DNA of 64,000 nucleotides from Gorsachius magnificus (Eukaryota > Chordata > Aves > Pelecaniformes > Ardeidae): assembly GCA_034008185.1 (NCBI GenBank), contig CM067084.1:65548599-65612598 (forward strand), in the 5' to 3' direction. The position numbers and the translations under genes are program-made. Below are positions 27,730 through 40,040 of this stretch, piece by piece; positions within the stretch are counted from its first letter, which is position 1; every line of letters begins with the position of its first letter. The notes beneath the pieces are model-generated. The model searched no databases and was not told the DNA's origin. It saw nothing but the letters and a program-made list of their open reading frames with translations.

Positions 27730-28552
27730 TGTATTAGGTTTACATGGCAAGGTTTTGGTTGCTGGTGAGGACTGCAGGGATGGTGTCTATGGGAAGAGGT
27801 CAGGGGCTGTCCTGTGCTAGGCATAGCCAGCTCTCCAACAGACCCACAACAGGCCAATGTAGAGCACATCAGTGAGGTTTGCAGTGCCTCTGTGAACACA
27901 TGTTTAAGAAAGAGCAAAAATGCTGGACAGGCAGAGCAGTGAGAAACAGCAGGATGAACAAGGTCAGAGAAGGAGGGGGAGGCGGCGCTCCAGGCACCAG
28001 AGCAGGTATTTCCCGGCAGCACATGGAGAGAACCACGGTGGAGCAGGTATTCCCTTGCAGCTCATGGAAGAGACCACTCTGGAGGAGATATATTCACACT
28101 GCGGCCTGTTTAAGACCCTGCATTGGATCAGCTGCATATTTATTTCCTGAAGGAACTGTGGCCTGTGGAGAACCCACAATGGAGCAGGGGAAAGTGTGAG
28201 GAAGAAAGAGCTGTAGAGAGGAATTTTACTGACTGTAATCCCTGTTCCCAGTCCTGCCTGTACCACCTGGGAATGGGGGAGAGAGGTAGAGGAGTTGAGA
28301 GCGAAGTTGAGCCTGTGAAAAGGTGGGAGGTGCTTTAATTTTTGTCTTTCTCATTTTCCAAATTATTGTAATTTGCAATAAATTAATTTTCCCCAAGTCT
28401 GTGTGGCCTGTGATGGTAACTGGTAAGTGACCTCCCTGTGTTTATCTTGATGACCTTTTTCATCTTATTTCTCCCTGCTCCCCTGTTGAGGAGGGGGAGT
28501 GAGCAAGGGGCTGGGTGGGGATCTAGCTACTGGCCAAGGTCAACCCATTTCA
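27730..28552 (+). mobile_element. Complete solo ERV LTR with 6-bp target duplication (copy 2)
   Basis: An 823-bp LTR beginning TGTATTAGGTTTACATGG and ending CAACCCATTTCA, thus with TG...CA ends. It is flanked on both sides by CCCCTG (27724-27729 and 28553-28558). AATAAA lies at 28377-28382 with an R/U5-like stretch of about 170 bp after it, giving sense orientation. No gag, pol or env sequence adjoins it, so it is a solo LTR left by recombination between the two LTRs of a provirus. A 6-bp duplication is typical of class II (ERVK-like) integrations in vertebrates. Open frames inside it are parts of the LTR, not genes. Confidence 0.88.
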
Positions 28553-29790
28553 CCCCTGGTACCGAACCACTCAGTACTGACTACTTAAGCACTGGTATCC
28601 AGGTATGTCCAGCTAGCACCTGACTGATAGCAGAGTCCCAAATTATGCTCTGTTTTGTTCTACATGTGGAAGTATGGTAATTTAGCAGGGTGCTTTAATT
28701 CCTGTGTAGCTTGCTGGTAACTAATCAGGCAATTACTTCACTGTCAGTCAATTAGAAGCAACTGTCTCCAGAAATATCTGTATCTTGCTCTTTTTTCCTA
28801 ATCCATGTAACTCTAAGACTGTCCAAGCCTTGAAAAGTATGCTCTGTATAGTGAAAGAAAATTTGTTTTGTGTGCACTGCATCTAACAAAAATAGAGTGG
28901 TATTGTGTATTTGTGCATTACTTGTCTTCCAAACTAAACCAATGAAAAAGCAGCATCCTTGCAGAATACAACATTGAGTGAGGAACAGTCTTGGAATATC
29001 CTGCAGCAACTTACTTTCTTGTGCGGTCACAATGCTGAGCTCTTCAGGGAGTGTTCCCAGCAGCAGCTAACTTTGATGCAGAGGCTTCTTTCCCTTGATA
29101 GATATGGGAGAGTTGATCACTCTCAAGCTGCTAAGCCAAGTGACTTACAAGAGGCAGAAGTGTATGTACAAATAAATAATGTGTTAGTTTAGCTACACAA
29201 GCTTATTCCTGTTGCCATAACTTCTAGGAACAATGATAGTGTGTAAACATAGCAGAAAAACGCAAGAGAATTTGCACAGATTTCCTTGTTTCATTGATCC
29301 GTCATAGACTGGAAGACATCAGAAGGTAGCAATGTGTGACATTTTGCTGCGTGAATTTTTTACAGCTATCCTGTAGCTTTGTCGTTGCAATGTGCATGTG
29401 GCTTCACCAAAATTTGTAGCAAAATAAAGATTTCTGAATAATGGACCAAAATGTGGAAAAAATTTTTAATTTTTGAAAAGTGGTTTCATATCTCTTGAAA
29501 ATCTACCCTGAAGTTAGTATGGCAACTGGGATCACAGCATGTGTGGCCTCTTGATTGCTATGTTCAGGACTACTGAAAGAATTCCAAATGTTACTGAAAA
29601 TAAGCTTTCATTGTCTTAATATAACATTCTTACCATATGTATTGGGGAAAATACTATGCTTTTTGAAGGTATAGGTGCTATATTCTCAAAGATGATTTGT
29701 ATGAGCTGTAAATATGTTCAAGAAACTGTTTGCTTAATACTTCTGCATGAAAAGGTCACCCTAAAAAGGTACATTTTTGAGGGGAGTACG

Positions 29791-30420
29791 TGTTTATTTC
29801 TTTCTTGGCTGCCATATCGGTTAACAGCCAAGCTCCTTGTCAGACACTCGCTTGCTTGCTTCCCTGTCAATGGCGTAGGGAGAAAATGGGAAGAAATGAA
29901 GAAGAGCTCGTAAGTTGAGATAGGGACGTGGTTATTGCTTACCACTTACCATAATGGGCAAAACAGACTCAGATTGGGGGAAATTAACTTAAATTATTGC
30001 CTATTAAAATAGATATTTAATCATTAATTCAGGTAGTGGAAACAAAAAGACATGTTACACCAACACCTTTCCTCCCACCTTTCCCAGGCTCAGCTTCACT
30101 CCAGATTCCCTTCTGACCACCATCACCCCTCTGGTGCAAGAGGAATGAGTGTGGGGTGTCCTAATGGTTTCTCTCTGCCATTTCCCTCTGCCATGGGGCT
30201 TCCCTCTGCTGTTTTCTCATTCTTTTTGTTCCCTTTTCCTCTCTCCATCTGGTGCTTTTTGCCCTTTCTTAAATATGTTTTCCCAGAGGTTCTGCCCAAA
30301 TGGCTGCTGGGCTCAGCTGTGTCCTGCAGTGGGTCTGTTGGAACCATCTAGAACAGGCACAGGGCAGCTCCCTGTCTCTCCTTACAGCTGCTGCCAAGAC
30401 CTTGCTGTGGACACCAGATA
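29791..30420 (-). mobile_element. ERV LTR, degraded, antisense (copy 3)
   Basis: A diverged relative of copies 1 and 2 in reverse orientation. Shared blocks, reading left to right, are the AAGCTCC..GGGAGAAAATGGGAAG segment, 'gggcaaaacagactcagatt', the CTTTCCTCCCACCTTTCCCAGGC block with CAGCTTCACTCCAGATTCCC, 'tttcttaaatatgttttccc' and the terminal CTGCCAAGACCTTGC. The expected poly(A) signal has decayed to AATAAT. Ends are approximate and I cannot see a target-site duplication. It is older than copy 2. Confidence 0.75.
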
Positions 30421-33400
30421 TATAGCCATATACTTTTCATCTGGTAGTTTCTCATTTTACAAAATAGCACATCAGGTCAGCAAAAACAGTCTAGCCAAAG
30501 CAGTAGTTAAGAATTAATAAAAGGCTTTGGTGTTCTTGCTGACAGTTCTCTGAAAGCATTGTTTCCATGTGCAGCAGCACAGAAAATAACCAGCAAAAGG
30601 CAAAGCATCATCAGGAAAGGTACTGAAGGCAAGACAGTGTCATTTTGTTGCTATTGACAATCTTTTCAAGGTTTATCATAGCATGATGGGTAAGGTAAAG
30701 GGAGAGCTGTTATTTTACTAAATCTCACAACATTAGAGCTAGGCAGGGCTTGCTGAAACTTCTAAGAAGGGAAAAACAGATAAGGGGCAGCTTTTGCAGA
30801 GCAGTGTTTGAACATCAGGAACTGCTGTGACAAGAAATTGTGGAGATGGACAGTGTCACTGGGTTCAAATAAGACCTTGAACAACTTCCCAGCTAACAGA
30901 GCCAAAGCCAGAAACTAAAGCTAGAGTGGGCAGGGATGTATCTCCGAGATCTCTAATCCAACAGTAGCATCTACTGGGAGAGCAGGGGATGAATGAGCTG
31001 CAGGCAGTGGCCAGGCTCATGCATTCTCCCACACCAGGAGCGGAGTTTTTCCCATGCCTGGAGACTGAGGACGGGGTAGAGTAGGCTGTCTGACCTGGTA
31101 AGGCAGTTCATAATAGCTAGTGAGAGGTTTCCTGAAACCCAGAAAAAAACTGGTAAGTTTGCTAGAATCAGTACAGAAATACAATTGTAGGAACTCGTGT
31201 GACACGTACAATTTCTGTTACTTGCTCTCCTGCCCCCCACCCCCCCTTCTCTAACCTCACTAGTCTGCAGGAATTTCAAGTGATTGTGATCTTGATTATT
31301 TTGAAGATGACCTTTGATCACACTTTGCTGTATCTTGGAATTGCTGCACCTGATGGTCTGGTGCTGAGAAGCAAAGGCCAGAGGTCAATCCATTTCTTTG
31401 AACATCAAAATAATTTAATTTGCATGGAAATAACTTCATTAGAAGACCATGAGCAGCAGACCTGAAAAACTTCCAATAATATTTTTCTATATTATTCAGT
31501 GTTCCATAGTATTGTTTATGAAGACTGTTGTCTTGGGAGTCATGGCTTCAGCTAAAGAGTGGAAGTAATTCCATGTCTTTTGTTAAAACCACCTTACAGA
31601 GTGGTTTTTCTGTTCCTGATGTTATTCAGTCCCTGTCCAGAATTCTTGCCTGAATACCTGTTTTGAGTGATTTGATAGAAATAATAAAAAGTTTTGGCTC
31701 AGTTTAAAAAAACCCTATACTTACTTTGCAAGTAACAGGTTTTCAAGGTTCATTGTCTACCTGTAGGATGCCTCTTTGCAAACTTTTTGGTCTTGTACCT
31801 AATGAAACAAATTTAACATCTCTACTGTGTATATAACATACGTTCATTTAATTACGTAGTATTTCATAAGTCTTCAAGCTTTATAGCTAGCGCTCTCACT
31901 TTCATACCAATGGTAGGTGCTCCTTTGTTATAATAATAATAATTGATACTATTACAAAGCAGGAAGATCTACCAAAACCAGGAGCTACTGTGTATTTTGA
32001 ATAAATTTTTTTTTTTGGCTTAGCAGCACTTTCTGCATCAGTTTTGGGGGTTTTGTGTTGTTTGGTTTGTGTTTTGGCTTTTTTTTTTAATTTGAGTGAA
32101 ATCACTGAATTAAAGTCTGGTGTGTGGTGACTTTATCTAGGTTTTTTTTATGCATATCAAATTTCTTTCATGGTTCTCTCACTTGTTTTACTGAGGATCA
32201 TTTTCCCATAAAGCATTGTCTTTAGGGAGGCATCGTATACTTAATGAATACATTTGCTGTGTTGGAGGAACCAACTGTCTTGAAACTGAAATGAATCTTC
32301 CGTTCTGCTTACTCTTTAGAGGCCCAAAATGTATCTAATTTTTTGCTTCAGGAGTCTGCATTTTCGATACCGTGTTCTTTTTAGTCATTTTTCAACTTAT
32401 CGGTGGCCTTGTGTTGTCAAAACCAATTCTGAAAGATTGGAAACTAAAATTATTCTGGTTAGGTTTTGTTATGGAATCTTGTGAGAGTTGTCAGGGATGG
32501 GGGGGGGTGTTAGCTTCAATTATTTTGTAGATTGACTAGAGAGAGATGGTTAGCTCTTCATAACGTGATGAGTTGTGAACTTTGAAGGAGCTTTTTCTCC
32601 TGTGACTTTATCCAGTGATCTCTTCTAAACTTTTTTTATCATAGTGCCTATGAATATCAACTGAAGATGGAGAAACAGTTGTGCAAGGGAACACAGAAGC
32701 ACTTAAGAAAGGGAGATGTACTTTGTATGACTGACAGAACATAGTAGATGAAATCTCTTGTACAGGACTCGGGGGCGTTGCGAGCTTAGGTATTTGGGAT
32801 GCTTCAGAGCTGGGTAGGCAAAATAGTCTGTGTAGACTATTCCTGTAGTGTTTTTAATTAGCTTTTCCTTTGGGAATTTCACTGCATCAGAAAGGTTGAC
32901 TAACATTAACTTGTCCTTCCTTTAACTTCCTTAGGGTTAAGGAAGGCTTTGAAAGGAACATATTCAGGAGAAAAGGAGCATCTTTGACACGTGGCATATT
33001 TATAAATATTTTTTCCCCCTTATGCTGACTTACGATACTACTTTTCCTCTCTTTACCCTTCTTCAAATAATACAAAACAGTTGAGGAAAACCAGTAAAAA
33101 ACTGTTAAAACCAGTCCAAAAAAAAAGCTGGATTTCATTATTGCACAAAACTCTTATTTTTTTGCAGTATTGGTATAAAGGAGAGTTACCCTAATGACTT
33201 TTCTGACTTCTTACTTGAGTGTTGGCATTTGGACTGTTCAGCCAATGCTTGATGTCTGCATATGAGGCTGTGGGAAAAAATATACAGTTGATTGATGTTT
33301 TAGAAGTAATACGCAGTAACGTGAAAATGACACTAATGCAAAAAGGGCTAGCATAAGGTTGCTTATAGAGTTGAATGTTGAGCTACATGTGAAACTCAAA

Positions 33401-33879
33401 ATTAGATCACAGAGCTCAGGCACACAAAACAGATGAAGTTTGAAACTGAACCAAGGAAGAAAGGTATGAAATTAAATATACTTAGGGGATTTATCTATAA
33501 TTTAAATGTGATTTTTTTTAAAAAAAACTAAAAACTTAAACTAGAAGGAGTATTCAGGTGCTGATTAGTTTCTTTAATTTTTGGTGTTCTTAAATATTTG
33601 ATTTTAAAAAAAATACAGTTTTCTATTTCAATACTTCATAGATTTGAACAGCCAACTATAAATCTTGAATTTAACATTTGCCAGTGACTTAACAGAGAGG
33701 ACTCCCACCCCCGTTTAGGTCTTTCCATTTGTCCAGTTTCATTGTTACATATGTGTGGGGGAAGCAGGGGGAATATGTATAAACAAACTGTTAGAAATTT
33801 TAATGACATATGTCTCATATGCTTAAAACTCTATATTGGGCTAGAGCTCTCTTCCCAGTTACTGGGGTACTACTTTCTC

Positions 33880-33972
33880 ATCCAGTAACCTGGTCTGGTC
33901 TCATAGCTGACCCTGCTCTGAGCTGGAGGTTGGTGTAGAGACCTCCTGAGAACCCTAGGAGCCTGAATTAGC
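33880..33972 (+). repeat. CR1 LINE 3' scrap
   Basis: 'ggtctcatagctgaccctgc', 'tctgagctggaggttgg' and 'agacctcctgag' follow the CR1 3' consensus order in sense orientation over about 90 bp, with substitutions. Confidence 0.75.
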
Positions 33973-34052
33973 CTTTAAGCCTATCACTTAGTTATGCCAA
34001 TTTTAACTTCAGTATCAGGTTTGTTTATTTACCATATGTACATATGAATATA

Positions 34053-34071
34053 TTAATAATAATAATAATAC
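34053..34071. repeat. (ATA)n microsatellite
   Basis: A short perfect run of ATA triplets in intron 5. Confidence 0.8.
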
Positions 34072-34415
34072 CACCAAGTGCATTGTTTTGGTTGCCTTGA
34101 AAGTAAATAGTGCAATATATATGCATACGTAATTTTTAGGAAAGCAGTCACGTTTCTGTTTAAGGCAGATTCTTTTAAATTTTATTATTTCTGAATGGGT
34201 TTAATTTTTATTTTTTCTTAATTTTAAAAAGTTTTGTTACCAATCAAATATGTAAAACCATTTGCTGACAACTGACATTGTTAAAGGAATAAGATGTCAG
34301 AAATTTTACAAGATAAAGTAACTTTAAAAATTGTACCATAGGTACAAACATTTGCTAACAAAATTTCTGAGATCATCCTTAAGCAACTGCTATCATCGCT
34401 ACTTGTTCTTTGCAG

Positions 34416-34506
34416 GGGATGGAGTGCTAGATCTCTCTACAAAGAAAAGCGCAAGGTTGGAAGAACCGAAATATGATCCATTGTGTTCTGAAAACTCAGT
34501 GTCTGG
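34416..34506 (+). CDS. LCORL: LCORL exon 6 (VLDLS motif; alternative-splicing hub)
   Basis: A 91-bp exon (TTTGCAG/G acceptor, CTGG/GTAAGC donor) encoding GDGVLDLSTKKSARLEEPKY then DPLCSENSVSG, the last glycine being split. GVLDLSTKK is the second CtBP-type motif known in LCOR and LCORL. The exon leaves two bases (GG) at its end. Both downstream terminal exons (35923 and 43696) supply exactly one base, so either join keeps the frame and a glycine at the junction. This donor is therefore where the choice between the short and long proteins is made. Confidence 0.95.
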
Positions 34507-34960
34507 GTAAGCAACGTTTAGGATTCTCTTTGGCTTACGTAAAAGACAATCCAGGTTTCTCTTCTCTGAAGTCAGGTTTTATGTTCATAACATATTTGTA
34601 TATACTGACACACACATGTGGTTCCTATTTTGCTTTCAAAAGAATTTTTGTCACTCATAAGTGTGTGTCTATGTATATATCATATGTTTCATTTGTCTTT
34701 TTCCTTTTTTTCTGTTTAAAGAAAAGTTATCAGAACAATCACCAAACTTTAGTTCATGTTACTAAAAATGAACTGAAAATTGATTACATAACACATTAAA
34801 AGTAATAGGATAGTAGAAGAAAATGTAAATATATTATTTCAGAGTTTATTTAGGGAACTTCAATTTTGGACAAAAATGACCATGTTAATATTTAGATTTA
34901 AAATATTCTTCAACTAACATGAACAAGTTAAAGGACTATTATATATAATATTTCTTAATA

Positions 34961-34988
34961 AGAGAGAGAGCAAGCGCGAGAGAGAGCT
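34961..34988. repeat. GA-rich simple repeat
   Basis: Interrupted AG repeat (agagagagagcaagcgcgag followed by more AG units) about 450 bp after the exon 6 donor. It is purine-rich on the transcript strand, with no demonstrated role. Confidence 0.75.
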
Positions 34989-35922
34989 CTTAATCATCAT
35001 ACTTCTACTTACATCATGGTTCTGACTATGGTGTGTGGTGGCAAACGGTTAAATTTCTTTATTCAGCAACAAAAACGTTATTGCATCTGCTGAAAGCTAC
35101 CACAAAACCAGTGAAACACATTGTTTTGTTGGATTTTGTTATGATCTTGGCATCTTCCCATCCACTAGCCATAGCAGGACCCTTTTTGTCACCTGTACGT
35201 CTTACCAAATAACTTATTACAAATAGGACTACAATAGCAGTATTTGTTGAATGATGTAAAATTGCATTTTATTAATTTGCTGATATGAAGAAGTTTTAAA
35301 ATGAATATGACTTTGTAATTAGAGAGCTGTAAATAGTGGTTAGAAGTTTTTATACCTATGTCTTATTTTGCCAAAGTGGACTTGATTGTTAACTGCAGCA
35401 CTTTATCTTACTGTTGTAGAAAGCCTAGTTTTGTGTAAGTCTGGGATGTTTGTGCGTAGTTATGTACTTATTGCTGCAAATTTTCTATGAGGGGGTTGAC
35501 TCTTTTATTACTTGTTTAGCGGTAACGTCACGTTTCTACTAACAAAAACTCCTTCAGGATTTGGGTATTTAACGGAACGTTAATTGTATAATTAAAATTA
35601 TAACAGTGTTGCTCCTCAAGCATGTGAACAAGGGAATATAGCAAGCACATGAGAATATTATCAAATACTGAGCTAGGCTATAAAGTTCTTGGAAGGGCTG
35701 CTGTAGAAGCCACCGTATGATTTTTGATGCACTGTCCTACCAGAACTGTAACATTTTTGCTAGGATAATCATTTAACTACCACATCTCAAAGGCTTAAAA
35801 GTATCAGAAGCAGTGATGTTACCGAAGCAAGGAATATAATAAAGGAGTGGACCCTTCCCTTCCATAGCTGTGTGAGAGTCTCTCATACATCAGTTTACCA
35901 TCGTTTCATTCCATCCATCCAG

Positions 35923-36955
35923 GAGACTACACAGACACAGAGAGGACTATGTGGAAAGAAGTGCTGAGTTTGCAGATGGTTTGCTCTCAAAAGCTTTGAA
36001 AGACATTCAGTCTGGAGCACTGGACATAAATAAAGCAGGCATACTTTATGGCATACCTCAAAAAACTTTACTTCTCCACTTAGAAGCCTTACCAGCAGGA
36101 AAGCCTGCACCTTTTAAAAACAAAACTCGAGATTTCAATGATAGTTATTCATTTAAAGACAGTAAAGAAACTTGTGCAGTCCTACAAAAAGTAGCCTTGT
36201 GGGCAAGAGCTCAAGCAGAGCGCACAGAAAAAAGTAAACTCAGTCTACTTGAAACCTCAGAATTAAAATTCCCAACAGCTTCCAGTTACCTCCACCAGTT
36301 AACTCTACAGAGAATGGTCACTCAATTTAAAGAAAAAAATGAAAATCTACAATATGAAACTGCAAGTCCTACTGTACAATTAAAAATTCCTCAGCTAAGA
36401 ATAAGTTCTGTGTCCAAACCACAGTCTGATACTGCTGGTCTTCTGGATGTTATGTACCACGTTTCTAAAACCTCCTCAGTCTTAGAAGGATCAGCTCTTC
36501 AAAAATTGAAAAATATACTCCCTAAACAGAACAAAATTGAATGTTCTGGACCTGTAACTCACTCAAGTGTTGACTCCTACTTTCTGCATGGGGACCTCTC
36601 TCCTTTGTGTCTTAATGCTAAGAATGGGACAGTAGATGGAACCTCAGAAAATACAGAAGATAGTTTGGATCGTAAAGATAATAAGCAACCAAGAAAAAAA
36701 CGTGGCCGCTATCGGCAGTATGATCATGAAATAATGGAAGAAGCAATTGCAATGGTAATGAGTGGGAAAATGAGTGTTTCCAAAGCACAAGGAATTTATG
36801 GGGTACCTCACAGCACTTTAGAATATAAAGTAAAAGAAAGATCTGGAACATTGAAGACTCCGCCGAAGAAGAAACTCCGATTACCAGATACTGGCTTATT
36901 TAATATGACAGATTCAGGGACTGGCAGCTGCAAAAATAGTAGCAAGCCTGTGTAG
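35923..36955 (+). CDS. LCORL: LCORL short-isoform terminal coding exon (psq HTH)
   Basis: This exon begins after ATCCATCCAG and encodes 343 residues, starting [20 protein letters not shown] and ending [12 protein letters not shown], stop 36953-36955. Together with the upstream exons it gives a protein close to the roughly 600 residues of mammalian short LCORL. Residues about 20-60 of the exon ([20 protein letters not shown]..) form a first Pipsqueak-like HTH. Residues about 256-317 hold a basic stretch [10 protein letters not shown] and the canonical psq HTH ([20 protein letters not shown]..), followed by PPKKKLRLP, a likely nuclear-localisation signal. The family binds DNA in the nucleus and acts as a CtBP-linked transcription regulator. 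The open frame before codon 35951 continues back to the splice site; GTG 35951 is not a start. Confidence 0.97.
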
Positions 36956-39900
36956 AATAATTGTTAGTGAGTTGTTTTGTGTGTGTGTATGTATGTCTGT
37001 ATACACACACTGTGTGAGAAATACATATGCTCACTCTGACAGAAGACGTGAAATTATACAGTTCAAAAACCACATACATGCCTTTTGAAAAATAGTTTTA
37101 TTCAGGGTTTTCACTGTGGACAGAATTATAGAGTTGCTCACTTAATTCTGATAGTGTGTATTTAATATAATCCTTGTATAAATAGCTGAAAAGATTCAGG
37201 TTTTATTTAGTAGTCAATAGCATAAAGATGTTTTGGGAAAACAAGTATTTGTCATGTGAAGCATAATTTTTAATTGGTGAAGAACCACTCTACCCATTTA
37301 ATAATCCATCTTATTATGGAAATACATAACCGAGGGTTAGCAGACTTTTATACTTCACAGAATACTTGCAATAAATTGTAAGTAACTCAGATTATACAAA
37401 TGAAGGGATTTTTTTTTAAAAAGCTAGTTCCTTACAAGGAAGTGGATTTGTGAAGTATTAGTAGGATATAGTACATTCTGTGAAAGAAAAAAAGTTCTTC
37501 GTTACTCAAATATCCAATACAAGTAAGAAAAACATTTCATTACTAAAAATGTGTGTTTAGCAGGCATAAACTGCATTTTTTATCATTTTAAGGAAATTTT
37601 GTTGTTGGTTTAGAAAGAAATTGGTGTTTACAAAGTGTACACTTATGAAACCTGAGAAATTACTGTAGTTATAGAATTATTAAATATGAAATAAGATGGA
37701 ATACTAAGAGCATAAAATAATTTAAACTTTAACATAATTTTCCTTTTTAGTTTGACATAAGGTAACTTGTAAGGTTTAAAAAGAAAGTTGGAATGCAACT
37801 TAGAGCATGTTCATAATGTGCACAGAATGAGCTTGAGAATGGTTTGGGTTTTTTGTTTAAAAGTGCTGGTTAGTTGATGTTATGACTACTTAAAATTTAT
37901 TTAAGGATTGTGTCACACTCCTATTGAAAAACCTCACTGTAACTGTAATGTATTTGCTGCTGTGACATTTCAAAACATTTTCAGTTTATCAATATGAATA
38001 CCGAGTTACATTATCATTTTGCTAATAACCAAATTTGCAGTTCAGGGTCTTGATAGAAATACAAATATTAAACAGTGAAGCTGTTTTGAACTTTCAATAA
38101 TATAAATTCTTTATAAATTTGGTAGTTAGAAGTTAGGCAGTTCACTTTAAATACGTAACTTTTAATAGAATTTAAGGGAGACCAATTACCTTCATATTGC
38201 AGTTTTTACATGAATTTCAAAGTATTCACATTGGACTTTATATCATACTTGATTTTTTTGTGTAGTATCACAAAGTATATGTCTACCTATGAAGAATAGG
38301 GGCTTGCTTAATACATTCAATACTGAACATCAATGCCCTTTTCCTCTCAAAATGTAATTTTTTCTGTATGCATCTAATTTGGCATAGAAAAAGACTTCTC
38401 CAACTTTTATACATTTGGTGCACATGCATTCATTTTTTTCCCCACTTTAAATTTACATGTGCATAGTTTAATTATATAAATTAAATGGGACATTAGATAC
38501 ATATGGGCCACATCAGGTAATCTGACTTACAGATAAACTTGCCATTAAATTCAGTGGACAGCATACTGCAATATTGATGGCAAAATCTAGCCCATTAACA
38601 CTATTAAAAAATAACAACTTCCATTTTAAAACAGAATAATCCTTTGAAACTGCACAACCAGTGACTCAGTTCTTTGGTCTCTCAGATCTATACTGAATCT
38701 TCTTCAGTGCTTAAGGTTTACTTGCATAATACAGAATGAATCCTTTTTTTAAGCAGAACTATATCTGATAACAAGGAGGTCATAAAACAGCAGATGTCAG
38801 GGTCATCTTTCATTTTAGAAGAATTAAGCCATATTTTGTGAGGGCCAGAAGGATTAATTTGTGAATATATCCCCACCGAAAAATGAAGTTGAAAAAAACT
38901 TAAGTGTTTCAAGATCTGTCTTTATACAGTTTTACTTGCAAAACTTTTGGGCTTCAGTACATTGCCTAATATTTGTACCATACTGATGTTTTCTACTCCT
39001 CAGACAACGTTATAAATTTGAGTCAGAAGTTTATATTGAAGGCAAGTTACAGTACTCTTTTTATATCATTTAAAAGATGACCTGACCAAAAAATTAACAG
39101 GATTCATAAAATCAGGGATCATTTTACTATTGACTTAACAGTACTCAGTAGTTTTGTATGTAATATTCTAATTAATTTTCAACATTTTAGTACTTGTATT
39201 TATTTTTTGGTCAGAAATAGTATATTAAAATATTTTTTGATAGTTTATAGATGATACTCAACCTGTAAGTGTTTAAAGGAACAGAATTATTTGTTTCTAA
39301 TTATTAGGCTAACCTTTGATTACACAACTAAGGAAAGGCAGGGAAATGTGTAGATTCTCCTTCCCCAACCCCTATCTATTCCATTAAATGTCATTTAAAT
39401 TACACATTTTGAACTGTTTTATAAATTCAGTTACCAGTCACTACTTAGTAATTGACAATTTCTGAAAATTCCTGTTTCAGCAGAATTTTAAATGAAGGCG
39501 AAAGCAAGCCCTACATGCTTTCTACTTATTTGAATGTTTCTCAAGTATTTTATATTAAAAAACAGTGCCTCTGTTTTTAGAACTACTGCTCAGTAAAGCT
39601 GTTTAAACCATTTCTGGTAGCTAATGACAATTTTATATTAAATTGTATATTAACTTTAGTGAGACTGATTTTTTTAGTTGTTTACAGTACAAATACTTGT
39701 ATTTGTTTTTTAATTGCAGTATTTCCATTGTCGCAGTAATTTAGTAAAACTCTGTGGCTGCCTTGATTTTTGACAGATTTTTGTTAACAACTGATTTTTA
39801 GGCGATTAGTTATATTTATGCATAAATCAATTGCACTATAATTCATTAATTATTTATTACAATATTTTCTAATGAATTCCATGTATTTGTCTTGTGTTGT

Positions 39901-40040
39901 AAATGTACTGTAATTCTGTTTCTTCTTTGTGTTGTTATATTCCTAAATCTGATTGTATGAATTTAATTGTTTAGTTAACGTGTTTCTACGTTGTAATTTG
40001 TAGTAAAGCACTTCAATGCTTTTGCACATAAATTTACAAC
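36956..40040 (+). other. LCORL: Probable 3' UTR of short LCORL isoform
   Basis: About 3 kb of very AT-rich sequence after the short-isoform stop, without recognisable repeats. Candidate poly(A) signals include AATAAA at 37370-37375. A later cluster has AGTAAA at 40002-40007 and CATAAA nearby, followed by a GT-rich stretch (TGATGTGTGATTGATTTG). Which signal is used, and hence the true end, is inferred. In the long isoform this whole stretch is intron. A GT-rich simple repeat sits just after the stop (about 36.97-37.02 kb). Confidence 0.55.

Larger units (their letters stand above)
24823..34415 (+). other. LCORL: LCORL intron 5
   Basis: An intron of about 9.6 kb. It holds a poly(G) run at about 25.92 kb, two ERV LTRs in opposite orientation (27.7 and 29.8 kb), a CR1 scrap at 33.9 kb and an ATA microsatellite at 34.05 kb. 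I see no additional exon. Confidence 0.8.

Noticed and set aside
35951..36955. A free-standing 334-residue gene starting at GTG 35951
   Set aside because: The frame continues upstream to an acceptor at 35922 and matches the LCORL terminal exon in phase with exon 6. It is an exon, not a separate gene.
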